From Pichia kudriavzevii (taxonomy: Eukaryota; Ascomycota; Pichiomycetes; Pichiales; Pichiaceae), in assembly GCF_003054445.1 (NCBI RefSeq), contig NC_042507.1, positions 434,001 to 498,000 of the forward strand: a DNA stretch of 64,000 nucleotides, given 5' to 3'. Below, piece by piece: positions 36,460-46,697 of this stretch. Position 1 is the stretch's first letter. Every line of letters starts with the position of its first letter. The position numbers were made by a program, and so were the translations under genes. The notes beneath the pieces were generated by a model. It was given only the letters and a program-made list of their open reading frames with translations. It was not told where the DNA came from and searched no databases.

Positions 36460-37908
36460 ATGCTACCCACAAAACCTTTGTTTAATGCTTCAATAAATGA
36501 ACTGAGAAATACTGTGAAAAAGAAACTATACCAAATTTATAAATCCGGAGATGAAACTAGATATCAAGATGCATTAGAGGTTTTAAACAAAATTGATAGA
36601 AAGGAGATTTTCAATATGAATATAACATCATTAGGAAATCTAATCTTTGCAAAGTGTAAGAACCCATTGTATCATGAGAAATACAGGGACATCCTGGAAA
36701 AATTTGGGCTTAATACAGGATATTTCAATGTTAAGGTGTATCTCGAGAATGGTCAATACGAACAAGCTGCCTTAACTGGTATCGAAGAATTCAAAAATTT
36801 AGGAAAAACCGATAATATATTAAAGGAGAAACTATCCCATGACCTACATATGAGGCAGATCCTGGAAGAATCAAATAGAAGAAATGATACTGTGATTACG
36901 ACTACCATTTTGGATTTATTAGCAGAACATGATGTACTTTTCAGATCAAACCTATCTCATACTATTGGAATTGCGCAAATAAACCACAATTATGAGATTA
37001 TAGTCAAAAATCTTCAATATATTACTGAAAATGCGTTTTCCGAGAGCCTTTTGAAGTCGTGTTTTCAAATGTGCATCGAAAATGGGGATAATCCAAATGC
37101 TATACAATTCCTTTATAATATGAAATCAAAAGACTTGAAAAGTCTTCTATGCTTTAAATTTATCAAGAGTTTAGATTTCCCTGTGTTTGTTGAATTAATC
37201 AACAGCTTAGTCAATGAGGGAACCTTGGAGATACCCTGCATGTTAGATTTGCCTGCAGAAACTCTGGCCATAGCCGATTTGGATAATTATGAGATTCTGG
37301 GAGAGAAGCTCGATCAAATTCAACATGTATCGACTTTGGAGCTGAAGAGGCTATTTATATTTATGCTTCTCTCCTCTATAGACAACACAAATACACATCT
37401 CGGAAGCACCATCTTCCTAATGAACAGAATTCTGAATGACCGAAGTGTACTGACAAACGAACACAAAGATATAATTTTCCACCAGCTTTCAAAATATCCA
37501 TTTAAATTAACAGCACTAAAATTCATCAAGTTATTTGAAGATATAGGGCTGGAAATAAGTAGTAGGAATTACTATCATGCATTAAAATCCCAATTTCACG
37601 GCAAGGAGCATGATACAGCATACTATCTTTTAATCAAGATGATGAAAGAAGGAAAACCGCTTGACAAAAATATCAAGTCACTGTTGACTGGTTTCAATTT
37701 GGCACTTGATGATAAAAAATTAGCTTTAATACTAGAGCAGAATAAACCAGTGCACGAACTAGAACGTTTAATAGGATTTGAGTTTATTCAGAATCATTTG
37801 GAACACCAGCGGGAGCGTACCAAAATCAACCGGAAAAAGCTGCAAAATACAAGCGAATACGACTATCAATGGGACATTAAGTTGGTAGATTCGTTACAGT
37901 TTGATTAG
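36460..37908 (+). CDS. PPR-like mitochondrial gene-expression factor (tentative)
   Basis: 482 codons from the ATG at 36460. The protein is helical throughout, and stretches such as NYYHALKSQFHGKEHDTAYYLLIKMMKEGK look like degenerate pentatricopeptide repeats, as in yeast mitochondrial translation or RNA-stability factors. The present start (MLPTKPLFNASINELRNTV) is only weakly like a presequence. The 66-codon ORF just upstream may contribute the true N terminus. It shares a divergent promoter with NDUFAF5, in keeping with a mitochondrial role. The precise family is not recognised. It converges with ERG9, 116 bp away. Confidence 0.55.
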   Translation: MLPTKPLFNASINELRNTVKKKLYQIYKSGDETRYQDALEVLNKIDRKEIFNMNITSLGNLIFAKCKNPLYHEKYRDILEKFGLNTGYFNVKVYLENGQYEQAALTGIEEFKNLGKTDNILKEKLSHDLHMRQILEESNRRNDTVITTTILDLLAEHDVLFRSNLSHTIGIAQINHNYEIIVKNLQYITENAFSESLLKSCFQMCIENGDNPNAIQFLYNMKSKDLKSLLCFKFIKSLDFPVFVELINSLVNEGTLEIPCMLDLPAETLAIADLDNYEILGEKLDQIQHVSTLELKRLFIFMLLSSIDNTNTHLGSTIFLMNRILNDRSVLTNEHKDIIFHQLSKYPFKLTALKFIKLFEDIGLEISSRNYYHALKSQFHGKEHDTAYYLLIKMMKEGKPLDKNIKSLLTGFNLALDDKKLALILEQNKPVHELERLIGFEFIQNHLEHQRERTKINRKKLQNTSEYDYQWDIKLVDSLQFD

Positions 37909-38024
37909 CTTGACGATGTCTAATGTTTATTTTGCAAAAAAAAAAGAGAGAACAAGAAATAGAAATTATACATATAAATGGCTTACATAATTTCCTTTTA
38001 CAAAGGTAAACAAACTTAGCGTTT

Positions 38025-39512
38025 TCAAGAAGTAAAATAGAGAGTGTAAAATAAAACTTGCAAACCAACCAGCACTAATACAACGTTAGTGTTTTTGTTT
38101 TCAGTCTGGATCAGCTTTTTGATGTCCTTTTCTGAATCAAGCTTTTTTAGGGCACGGAGATAAAACTCTGTTTGCATTGGCTTAACACCCTTTGGTAAAT
38201 GCGCTGGATTTGGATATAACTCCTCTATAAATTGCTCAATTTCACCACATTTAATGCCAATGGCAAGGTAGTTTGGATCAGAAACTGGTACCTTGTGGTG
38301 AATAATTCTGAGATATTGAGAGAAAATCTCCAAGACGCCATCGTAGGTTCTAGATTTTAGGATCAAACTAATAGCAACACCTTTTCTGATTTTGACATTT
38401 TTCTTGAAAACATCCTTGTTTTGAAAAACCTCAGCCAGTGTTGCAATTGCCATCACTTGTGGAATAGCACAAAAGTTGAAAGTAGAGTGATCATACACCA
38501 TTGTAAGGTACTTTAAACAGTCTTTGATATGGTTCATTGCGTTCAAGACTAGGTCAGTAATACAATGAAGACCCTTTTCTTCATTCTCTACGGAAGCAAA
38601 ATCTGACAATTTATCAGCATATTTACCCCAAATTTCTTCAGGCCAAAATGATCTTCCATCATCTAAATCCTCCTTATAGTCTCTAATGATGTTCGTCTTT
38701 TGTAAAAATAAGCCCATGGAGTCGCTCAATTCCATGTGGTCTAATAAATATGGGTCACTGAATTGCGAAGCGACACCCAACTTCGTTAAACCATGACCAA
38801 CAAGACCTGCAACATAGAAACAGTATAAATCGTAATCTTTGATGGTTTTAACCCCGTTCAAATTGAATTCTTCGTCAACAATGTAATCAGCCATACCATT
38901 GCCCATCTTTTCAGTGATCTCCTTGATAATATCTTGATATTCTGGTTTTAGTTTTGCATATTCGGTTAGAATAGCATCAAATTTGACCAGAACAATTCTA
39001 TCCTTCTCAGTTTCAGCATTTCCGTCAAAGGTCCAATCCTTTAATAATAGTTTCTCATGAAATGATCTCAGAAGTGGGATTTTGATTTTTGGGTCGATAC
39101 TCATGTCATCTTCAACTGTGTCTAGTGCTCTTAAGACAAGATAGAAAATCATAATCGCATTACGCAGTTCTGGATTCAACTCCATGATTACGGCACTAAA
39201 TGATCTTGAGGTCTTCTTGAGTAGATCATAGCATAATTTTTCAGTTTCACACGACGGTTTCAGAGGATACAAAGTTTTTTTGAAGAACTTACTGTTATAA
39301 CAAAAAGAATGAGCAGACAGCGTTATAATGTTAGTAGAATTCCAAGGAGATGAGGACCGTGAAGATATAGTATCAAAGTAATTAAAGGTATCAACAGTAT
39401 CAGATATTGTATGTCAGTTGAATGGAATATTTGGAAGAAAAAAAAATACATACAATTGTACAACAGCTTTAAGCTCTGAGGGGTGGAATGCCAGTTCAAT
39501 GATTTTACTCAT
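38025..39512 (-). CDS. ERG9: Squalene synthase, two exons
   Basis: Coding exons are 39454-39512 (59 bp) and 38025-39291 (1267 bp); the joined length is 1326 bp, or 441 residues (S. cerevisiae 444). Exon 2 alone has no ATG before conserved sequence; its longest frame begins at a TTG. Exon 1 supplies MSKIIELAFHPSELKAVVQ, which matches S. cerevisiae MGKLLQLALHPVEMKAALK; the join then continues FKFFKKTLYPL. The enzyme couples two farnesyl diphosphates to squalene at the ER. The first Asp-rich motif (DTVEDD) begins at about residue 77, the second is DYKEDLDDGRSFWP, and a C-terminal anchor (NVVLVLVGLQVLFYTLYF) holds it in the ER membrane. CTG codon 7 aligns with a conserved Leu. It diverges from YKU70. 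Confidence 0.96.
39292..39453 (-). other. ERG9: Spliceosomal intron of ERG9 (162 bp)
   Basis: On the minus strand the donor is GTATGT (39453-39448), the branch point is a perfect TACTAAC (39336-39330), and the acceptor is ACAG at 39295-39292 after a pyrimidine-rich stretch. It splits codon 20 after its second base. Removing it restores the conserved Erg9 N terminus in frame. Confidence 0.95.
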
Positions 39513-39811
39513 TCTAGTTGAACTTAGCAGATGATAGAAGATAACTTTTTCGTCAGGTTAGTATATAAGAGCACTAACTTTGTGCTGAAAATATGCATCC
39601 ATTGAAATTTCGTTGGAAAGAAAACCACATCTCGTTCCGCATACGACAATCGCAAATCTGTGCACCGCCCTAGTATTTTTTCGATTAGGAAGGGTACTTG
39701 TATTAATTGTACTGCCTGGATACCTTAGAAACACATAAACAATCATTGCGATCCTAATATCTTTTAGTTAGGCAATCGAGAACTATTATATCATTGGCCA
39801 CATAAATTGAT

Positions 39812-41821
39812 ATGGAAGATCAAAAGTATAGGGATGAATCCGAGGATGAAGACAACGTGATTTATAATTTCCATGAGGGAATTGTATTGGCTATTCATTT
39901 ATCACCAACTATGTATAAGAAATTGCCTGCGCTGTTTTCTACATTTTTATTGCTGCTTAAGACATTGATCAAATCCATGCCTAAAACTGGACTTGGGATA
40001 TACTTTAGTAACTGCTCGAAAGAGAATAAAGATGATGATCAGATTCAGTCATCGGAAGGAATTTTCAAATTGATAAAACTAGGCGATATAAATCAAACAA
40101 CGTTGAAGGTTATCGATAGGTATATTAAGAATGCTACAAGAGGAGAACCTTTGATGGGAATATCCTCTAGAGAAAAAGAACTGTGGGCTGAACTTCTACC
40201 TGCTCTAGAGGATGACGCTGAATTGCATTTTGGTGAATCATTATACAGGATTCTACATGAGGCGATGAAGGACTTCAACAAACCCACTCCGAAAACTGAC
40301 GAATATACCAGCAAGAAAATATTTTTCTTTACTGACTGTTTAAAGCCTTACAATGAGGACAACTTTCTCAAGGAGAAAATTCAGAATAAACTCAGGGAGT
40401 TGAATAGCAACAAGATAACCGTGTATCCGTTCATACTACGTCCGCATGATGATGATGATAATGATAATGGTGCACCGATAAAAAAGGAAGACGATACAGA
40501 AAGTCAAGTTTACCAGGACCGCTATGTACAACTTAAAGAGTTTAGAGAATTGTTTGACTACCCCGCAGGAGCAGAGGGGAAAAAGTATTTGCCGGTTATC
40601 GATGACTTAACACTTGATGCACTTGAAGAAAAGCTAATCAAACACACCACAATGAGAAACTACAATTTCCAGTGCCCCCTGATATTGAGAAATGGTTTCC
40701 AGATACCTGTGAAAGGCCTAAATTTATTAACCACAGCCGAATGGAAAAGGGTAAAGTTTTATAACAGTAATAATAGATTGCATTACGCTTTTCGGAAAAA
40801 TATTTTTGCACAGGATAACCTAATAATTGAGGATGAAGACATAGTTAAAGCCTGCAAGGTAGGCGATCAATTCTTCCCATACAACGAAGAAACTTTTTCT
40901 GAATGCTTAAAGTTTGGCGAAAAAGATGCCCCACTGCTTCGTGTTATAGGAGCAAGGAAGTTCACACATGTAACTAAGTCACATACCATCAATAAATCTG
41001 TGTTCGTCATAGCAGATGAGAATACCAAAGAGGAAAGCTCACTGGAGAGATTCGCTGCCTTGTACAAGTCTTTGTGTGAAAAACAAATGGTTCTACTATG
41101 TTGGGGAATGACCCGGAAACGATCGAATCCAAGAATATACTATTTAGTCCCTACAACAATAGCTGAAGAGCAATTTTTTTTTAAAAAGTTCCCCCAGTCG
41201 TTGGCTATGATTGAAATACCATTTGCGGATGAAATTCGGAAAGCACCCGAATATATCGATCAGTTGGAATCCTTGGACAGGGTGGACGGGTCTGGAATGC
41301 TTGATTCATTGATTGAAGACTCAACTGTTCCTCATTTCAAGACCTTCCCGAATCCTGCGCTAGCATGGAAGTTCAAGGTAATGGAAGAACACATTTTACA
41401 GGTAGAACTTTCTGAGAAAGAACAGACTCAGAATATTGGTGACCGACAGCTGGAAGTAGATGATATGTACCAACAACTTCTTGAGATGAAGCAAAAAATT
41501 GAAAGTAACCCAATAACATCAGCCATTGTTCAGAAATTAGTGAATAGATATAACTGTATTTCCAACGACAACGAGTTAAAAAGGATATCACAAGAGTCAC
41601 AAACCAATGCTAATAAGAAAGCTAAAATCGTTGGATCCCAACTCACTCTCTCTGATTCTAAAGTGGCTTTATATTATAAAGAATATGGATTGACTAATTG
41701 TACAAATGATATGCTTAAAAAATACATTAGCTCGAAAGGTGGAGTTATCAAAGGCGGCAGAAACAAAGGTGAGATGATTTCAAATATTGTGGAGTATTTG
41801 AATAAGTATAACCTTTTATAG
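39812..41821 (+). CDS. YKU70: Ku70 subunit of the DNA end-binding heterodimer
   Basis: 669 codons. The N-terminal von Willebrand-like domain (~18-230) has GIVLAIHLSPTMY and KKIFFFTDCLKPYN. The Ku core follows, with QVYQDRYVQLKEFRELFDYPAG and IPFADEIRKAP. A C-terminal SAP domain (~620-665, SKVALYYKEYGLTNCTNDMLKKYI) is the hallmark that separates Ku70 from Ku80. With Yku80 it rings DNA ends for non-homologous end joining and protects telomeres. It lies 299 bp from ERG9 (divergent) and 154 bp before the EAF7-like gene. The XLF-like gene at 24279-25169 would act in the same pathway. Confidence 0.92.
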   Translation: MEDQKYRDESEDEDNVIYNFHEGIVLAIHLSPTMYKKLPALFSTFLLLLKTLIKSMPKTGLGIYFSNCSKENKDDDQIQSSEGIFKLIKLGDINQTTLKVIDRYIKNATRGEPLMGISSREKELWAELLPALEDDAELHFGESLYRILHEAMKDFNKPTPKTDEYTSKKIFFFTDCLKPYNEDNFLKEKIQNKLRELNSNKITVYPFILRPHDDDDNDNGAPIKKEDDTESQVYQDRYVQLKEFRELFDYPAGAEGKKYLPVIDDLTLDALEEKLIKHTTMRNYNFQCPLILRNGFQIPVKGLNLLTTAEWKRVKFYNSNNRLHYAFRKNIFAQDNLIIEDEDIVKACKVGDQFFPYNEETFSECLKFGEKDAPLLRVIGARKFTHVTKSHTINKSVFVIADENTKEESSLERFAALYKSLCEKQMVLLCWGMTRKRSNPRIYYLVPTTIAEEQFFFKKFPQSLAMIEIPFADEIRKAPEYIDQLESLDRVDGSGMLDSLIEDSTVPHFKTFPNPALAWKFKVMEEHILQVELSEKEQTQNIGDRQLEVDDMYQQLLEMKQKIESNPITSAIVQKLVNRYNCISNDNELKRISQESQTNANKKAKIVGSQLTLSDSKVALYYKEYGLTNCTNDMLKKYISSKGGVIKGGRNKGEMISNIVEYLNKYNLL

Positions 41822-41975
41822 TTTTGGAGAGTATGTATTGTAGTACGGATAGTATACTTTCTCGCTATAACATGCGCGACACGAGGATAAATACATCAAG
41901 TACTTTTAATTATCGACAACTTAGCCTATTGAAATATTTTTGCTATAGCTTTAATGGTTAACCAAATAACAATAG

Positions 41976-43385
41976 ATGGCTGGAATTTGGACAACAGAAA
42001 AAGAGACATATCTACTTAATCTGCTATGTTTCTATAGACCGCGGAGTGAGGTTGAAACCATATTTTCTTCTATAAAGGATAAATTGAATGAAAAATTCGG
42101 AGAAGGCGATTTTGACCTAGAGTCTGTGCAGAAAAAAGTATATGAATTCTATGACCTGAAGCAACTAGAGAAAATGGAGTTGAACGAGGTGACATCGGAA
42201 CAAAATATCCTTGACAAGGAGCAAAGCAATTTGGAAAATGATTTGGTTTCTGAAAATGGAGAATTAGCCAAAACCGTTGAGGAGCAATCAGCGAAAAGAG
42301 AAAAACATGTGGTTATTGATGAAGATAAGAATAAAGTGTTTCAAGAAGGAGAAAAAGTTGAACAAACGACGAACTTAAGTGGTGAAGACAAGGAAAGGAA
42401 AAAGGATAAAGAGACATTATCGGCAATGAAGTCTGAACCTGAAAATGATAAAACAGATTTATCAGGCTACAACCAAGAAGAAAAGTCTCCAGCCGTGGAA
42501 AAAGAAGCAGAAGCACAAGAAATCAGTAAGGAAGAAGAGAAACAGAAAGAGGAAGAGGATGAACCCGCACATATAACTCGGGCCCAAGCTAGGAAATTGC
42601 ATATTAGTGTCGAAGATGAGATCCCCATTTCCAAGAAACCAGCCAAAGAGGAACTAAAACGCAAGGATAAGTTGGAATCTGTTATTGGTGAAGACTCCGC
42701 ACTAAGCAAGATGTGTGAAACTGTGGAAGACAATAGTAACGCCAGAAATCCTAGAGATGCAAAAGTTGTCAAATCAGGTGAGGTAACACCACGCCGAAGT
42801 TCCAGGTTGCGAAGAAAGTCAGACGTTGGATTTGATGACAACATTGAAATGTCAAATATTGGAAAGCGGACACGGAGTGCATCAGCAACTAGGCAACAAA
42901 GTGATGCTGAAAATGAAGGTGATGGACCTATGGGTCTGAGTGAGTCAAGTCGGAAGAGCCACACTTCAGAATTAGCTGCATCTTCAAGAGGTACTAGAAG
43001 TAGACGAAAAGAAGCCAACGAGCCAAGTGAAATGGAACAAGATGAAATTAAAGATAAATCTTTAAAGGAAGAAGAAGAAGAAAAGAAAAAAGGGAATGCC
43101 GATAGTCGAGATCAAGTTGGTGAAACCAACGATAATGTTTCTGAAAAGGTCGAAGACAGTGATGAGCCTGAGAGTAAATTGAGAAGGTCTTCAAGAAAAA
43201 GAAAGGTTGAAGAGACTCTGCTTAATACAAAAAGGCAAAGGAGTTCGTCGGGAACACCAAATAAGCGGCGCTCTGGACGGAGAGGAAAAACCAAGTCGCC
43301 AACACCCCCAAAAGATTCCGATGCTGAAGAAGAGACAGGAATAGCCACCAGAAGAACTCGTCGCAGAACAAACCAGCAGGAGTAG
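41976..43385 (+). CDS. EAF7: EAF7/MRGBP-like NuA4 subunit (tentative)
   Basis: 469 codons. Only the first ~75 residues look folded. WTTEKETYLLNLLCFYRPRS and SVQKKVYEFYDLKQLEKMEL follow the Eaf7/MRGBP pattern (W-x-x-E-x-E-x-x-L, then a YDL-LD-x-E motif). The rest is Glu/Lys/Ser-rich and disordered, with repeated basic clusters (RRSSRLRRKS, RRSSRKRKVEE, RRTRRRTNQQ) like those of chromatin proteins. Eaf7 is part of the NuA4 histone acetyltransferase TINTIN module. The short domain limits certainty; it could be another nuclear protein with a similar helical start. It converges with the sulfate permease, 102 bp away. Confidence 0.55.
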   Translation: MAGIWTTEKETYLLNLLCFYRPRSEVETIFSSIKDKLNEKFGEGDFDLESVQKKVYEFYDLKQLEKMELNEVTSEQNILDKEQSNLENDLVSENGELAKTVEEQSAKREKHVVIDEDKNKVFQEGEKVEQTTNLSGEDKERKKDKETLSAMKSEPENDKTDLSGYNQEEKSPAVEKEAEAQEISKEEEKQKEEEDEPAHITRAQARKLHISVEDEIPISKKPAKEELKRKDKLESVIGEDSALSKMCETVEDNSNARNPRDAKVVKSGEVTPRRSSRLRRKSDVGFDDNIEMSNIGKRTRSASATRQQSDAENEGDGPMGLSESSRKSHTSELAASSRGTRSRRKEANEPSEMEQDEIKDKSLKEEEEEKKKGNADSRDQVGETNDNVSEKVEDSDEPESKLRRSSRKRKVEETLLNTKRQRSSSGTPNKRRSGRRGKTKSPTPPKDSDAEEETGIATRRTRRRTNQQE

Positions 43386-43487
43386 TAAAAATCATTTAGA
43401 AAAGCAAAATATATAGTTAACTTTAGAAAAGAGGGATATACAAGGTTTGTAGTGTACATTAAGCATTAATAGTAATAACGGGGCTGT

Positions 43488-46046
43488 TTAATCATATCCA
43501 GAGTATGAGGGGATATCAAAATGGATGTTGGGATAATCCGTAGAGTATAATGGCAATGACCTATTATCCTCAGCGAAACCAACCTCCAAATCGCCTGGGA
43601 AAACATCTGCCTTATCTGTAAATTCAGTATCTTCGAGATCAATCGAACCAGTTGAGGATTTCAAGTACCGATTGAGAAACGACGGTGTAGATAGTTTCTC
43701 AAACCATCCATTCTGAAGATTTCTTTTCAAGTAGCTGTTCTCAATTTTAGTTACATCTACTCTCTTAGCACCAAACCCAGCATTTATAAGAGCTCTAGTG
43801 ATCCATGGGTTAATTATACCACTGAAATGCATTTCCCATTGAGGACCAACAAAGTGATCAATTGTCATCTGTAAATCAAGTAAGGCCTGAACTGAAGTAG
43901 CATCGACAGCAACAACCTGCGAAAAGTCCAGGTGCAGGATCCTGAAGACAGGCCTGGAGTCTTCTATTCTCTTTCTATTCTGAATGTATTCATCACTTTC
44001 GTTACCATCATATGAAACATCATCACCAGCATTCGCATCCTCCAAATCTTTGATCTCTTTGTTAAAGAATTTTCTAAAATTCCCCATTTTAAGATGTTTC
44101 CAGTTTTCTTTCCAGTTCGATTCAGCATACGTATATTCACACCATAATCTTTCTCTATTATCATTGTGTGGTTTATAATCCGCTCTCACTTTTGCAATGA
44201 TCTGATCAATTTGTAAGGAACAGTTAGAGTAAACAAAACTTTCAGACATTCTGTAAACTAGAACGCCAGATGGAGGTTTCTCTACATTGATATTCCCATT
44301 GATGAATCTAGTATGAACTTTGCTTGGATTATTAGGTTCTTTAGGAAGTGGTACCCACTTGTATACATAGCTAGTGGGTGGATTTAATGCTTGCTTGGTG
44401 GATTCATTAAATGGTGTTTTGTTGATTGACGTGACTGAACCGTTTTCGGAAGTAGAGTTTTCTGAAGATGTTTTTAAGCCAGCTGGAAGAAGAATTGGAT
44501 TTTCCAAAGTGGCAACTTTAACACGACCCAAAAAGGAACCATTTGGTAAGCACAATCTCCATAGTAATTGAGCAGCAGATGCACATAATGCAAAATAGAT
44601 ACCGTCCTCAATTGTAGCAAAAACAGTAATGAAAACACCGGTAATGAAAATAATAAAGTCAACCGGAGAAAACATGTAAAGTTTGGTTGTTAATTTGTAA
44701 GAAGCCAACAAACCAGCAACACAGTGAATAATAATCGCACATAATGTTGCATTTGGAATATAATAGAACCCATTGGTGAAACAATATATTGATAATAGTA
44801 CTGAACAGCCTGTAATCAATGCTTTTAATGGAGTCTTCACACCACACTTTGCAGATAATGCAGTTCTAGAGAAAGAACCAGTAACTGGGTAAGCGCCAAA
44901 GAAAGTACCCACCATATTTGTGACACCGATGGCAATGAACTCTTGATTTGGATTGACTCTGTAGCCGTTAATTCTTGCAAAAGATTTCGAAATTGAAATA
45001 TGTTCAAGAACTAGCACGATTGTTGAAATTGGAAGTTCGGAAGCAATGTGTTTTGCTAGACCAGGAGGAGGAACAAATCTTCCCACGTGTTTTAAGCCAG
45101 AAGGAATATCTCCAATAATTGAATAAGGTGCCTTTTTAGAATGTGGTCTATACCTTAGAACACCAAATGAGATACAAGTTGATATTATAATAACAAAAGC
45201 GGTTCTCAAGTTGAGGATATAGGTGATAGCAATCCTTTTCTTAGCATCGCTTTTATATTTCTTCAAGTAATACTCACATGTAAATTGCCAAATGTAAAGT
45301 ATAACCAAACCCGTTAAGCCAAATGCAACGTCGACTTCTGTGTCTGGTAAATGTTTCAAAAACGCAATGATGGTCTCACAGGTAGATTTGTGCTTACCAG
45401 CCTTTTTACTAAAACCAAATAGGCCAGCCAACTGGCCAGCCACAATGTTAAACGCCGAGCCAGTAGTGAATGCAAGAATAGCAGGCAAAGAAAGCAACTC
45501 AACAATAAACCCCAATTTCAACAAACCAATACCAAGCACAATACCCCCAGAAATTAAAGCTAAAGTGGTTGCAATCTCTTCATTAGAATATAATCCCGGA
45601 TACTTGCCTTGGACTCTGGTCACAATTTTACCAACTTCTTGAGATAGAACAGCAACGGGACCTATACAAATTTCTCTTGAAGTGGCAAACAAGAAGTAAA
45701 ACATTGCACCTATAAATGCGGAGTAGAGACCAAATTCTGGGCTTAAAGTAGCCAACTTAGCGTAAGACATTGATTGAGGGACTAAAACGATGGCAACCGT
45801 TACACCAGTAATGAAGTCAGAAAGCATCCAGTTCAAGTTTGTCGGGTAATGCGGGAACCAATCTATCACTGGAAAGATATTCTTCAAGTAACTCAATGAA
45901 CGGCTCGTTGGGTTCTTGAAGAGATTCTTCACATAGGTTGTTGAGCTGATCTCCCTGGTGTGGAATTCAGGGACCTTCATATTTTGGTTGTTTTCGTAGA
46001 ACGAAGCTTTATCCTCCTCGTAAGATATATCGGCCTGATATTGCAT
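43488..46046 (-). CDS. SUL2: Plasma-membrane sulfate permease (SLC26/SulP family)
   Basis: 852 codons, near the ~860-890 of S. cerevisiae Sul1/Sul2. The SulP membrane domain (~75-540, ten or more helices) has the family signature GVTVAIVLVPQSMSYAKLA and GSFSRTALSAKCGVKTPLKAL. A C-terminal STAS domain (~590-790) includes RILHLDFSQVVAVDATSVQALLDL. It imports sulfate by proton symport and feeds the pathway that includes MET14. Upstream, three exact AACTGTGG words and a near match lie 340-490 bp before the ATG, indicating Met31/32-Met4 control. The choice of SUL2 over SUL1 is arbitrary. Confidence 0.95.
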   Translation of the reverse strand: MQYQADISYEEDKASFYENNQNMKVPEFHTREISSTTYVKNLFKNPTSRSLSYLKNIFPVIDWFPHYPTNLNWMLSDFITGVTVAIVLVPQSMSYAKLATLSPEFGLYSAFIGAMFYFLFATSREICIGPVAVLSQEVGKIVTRVQGKYPGLYSNEEIATTLALISGGIVLGIGLLKLGFIVELLSLPAILAFTTGSAFNIVAGQLAGLFGFSKKAGKHKSTCETIIAFLKHLPDTEVDVAFGLTGLVILYIWQFTCEYYLKKYKSDAKKRIAITYILNLRTAFVIIISTCISFGVLRYRPHSKKAPYSIIGDIPSGLKHVGRFVPPPGLAKHIASELPISTIVLVLEHISISKSFARINGYRVNPNQEFIAIGVTNMVGTFFGAYPVTGSFSRTALSAKCGVKTPLKALITGCSVLLSIYCFTNGFYYIPNATLCAIIIHCVAGLLASYKLTTKLYMFSPVDFIIFITGVFITVFATIEDGIYFALCASAAQLLWRLCLPNGSFLGRVKVATLENPILLPAGLKTSSENSTSENGSVTSINKTPFNESTKQALNPPTSYVYKWVPLPKEPNNPSKVHTRFINGNINVEKPPSGVLVYRMSESFVYSNCSLQIDQIIAKVRADYKPHNDNRERLWCEYTYAESNWKENWKHLKMGNFRKFFNKEIKDLEDANAGDDVSYDGNESDEYIQNRKRIEDSRPVFRILHLDFSQVVAVDATSVQALLDLQMTIDHFVGPQWEMHFSGIINPWITRALINAGFGAKRVDVTKIENSYLKRNLQNGWFEKLSTPSFLNRYLKSSTGSIDLEDTEFTDKADVFPGDLEVGFAEDNRSLPLYSTDYPNIHFDIPSYSGYD

Positions 46047-46385
46047 TAAGATGTTCTTTTTGCAAAAGTATTGTTTGGTGATGTTGGAAAAAAAAAGGCT
46101 AAATTATCAGTAGTTGTTAGTTTGATCTAAACTAAAACGTTTAAAGATAATCGATGCTTTAAATAGGAGGGATTAAGTTTTCTTTTCCCCAGGTTGTAAA
46201 GGTTCAATTAATTTGAAATTCAGGGATGTGTCACCAAAATAGGGAATAGCGGGCTTTGGATGGGGGGAGGGGTGTTTTAATTGATCTAACTATCTAGTGA
46301 TAACACTCTATGAGCCACTTCAAAGCCACAAAGTCTAGTTAGCAGAAATGTGGTGCATTTTAACATCAATTTCATTCGCCTTACG

Positions 46386-46535
46386 AACTGTGGGAATCCA
46401 TCATCCTAAATATGGTACACATAGGAACTGTGGATCAAAGTAAATATGTGGTGTCATGCTATTCATAAAACGAGATGCCTATTTTAGCAACTGTGGATGG
46501 TACGGATTCATGCTTGCCGGAAAAGGAAAGTGTGG
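46386..46535 (+). promoter_or_regulatory. Cluster of Met31/32-type sites before the sulfate permease
   Basis: AACTGTGG occurs at 46386-46393, 46426-46433 and 46489-46496, and AAAGTGTGG at 46527-46535, all on the plus strand. Met31/Met32 recognise AAACTGTGG at S. cerevisiae sulfur genes. Four such words in 150 bp upstream of a sulfate permease is far more than expected by chance. The EF1-gamma gene lies on the other side and is less likely to be the target. Confidence 0.75.
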
Positions 46536-46697
46536 TTTTCTACACCAAGTAGCCGACATAGCCGACTTAGGCGAAGAAAATCTACCTCTTTTAAGCGAAT
46601 GTTCTTTTTGTGGCTTCTTTCGCGAACAGAGTAACAAAAAAATGTCCCGTCATTTTTTAAAGGGTTTCAATTCCTGCTTCGATTGCTTATTTTGGGG

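Noticed and set aside
39558-39746. 62-codon minus frame upstream of ERG9, considered as an additional ERG9 exon
   Set aside because: ERG9 is already complete with the exon at 39454-39512, and this frame has no similarity to squalene synthase.
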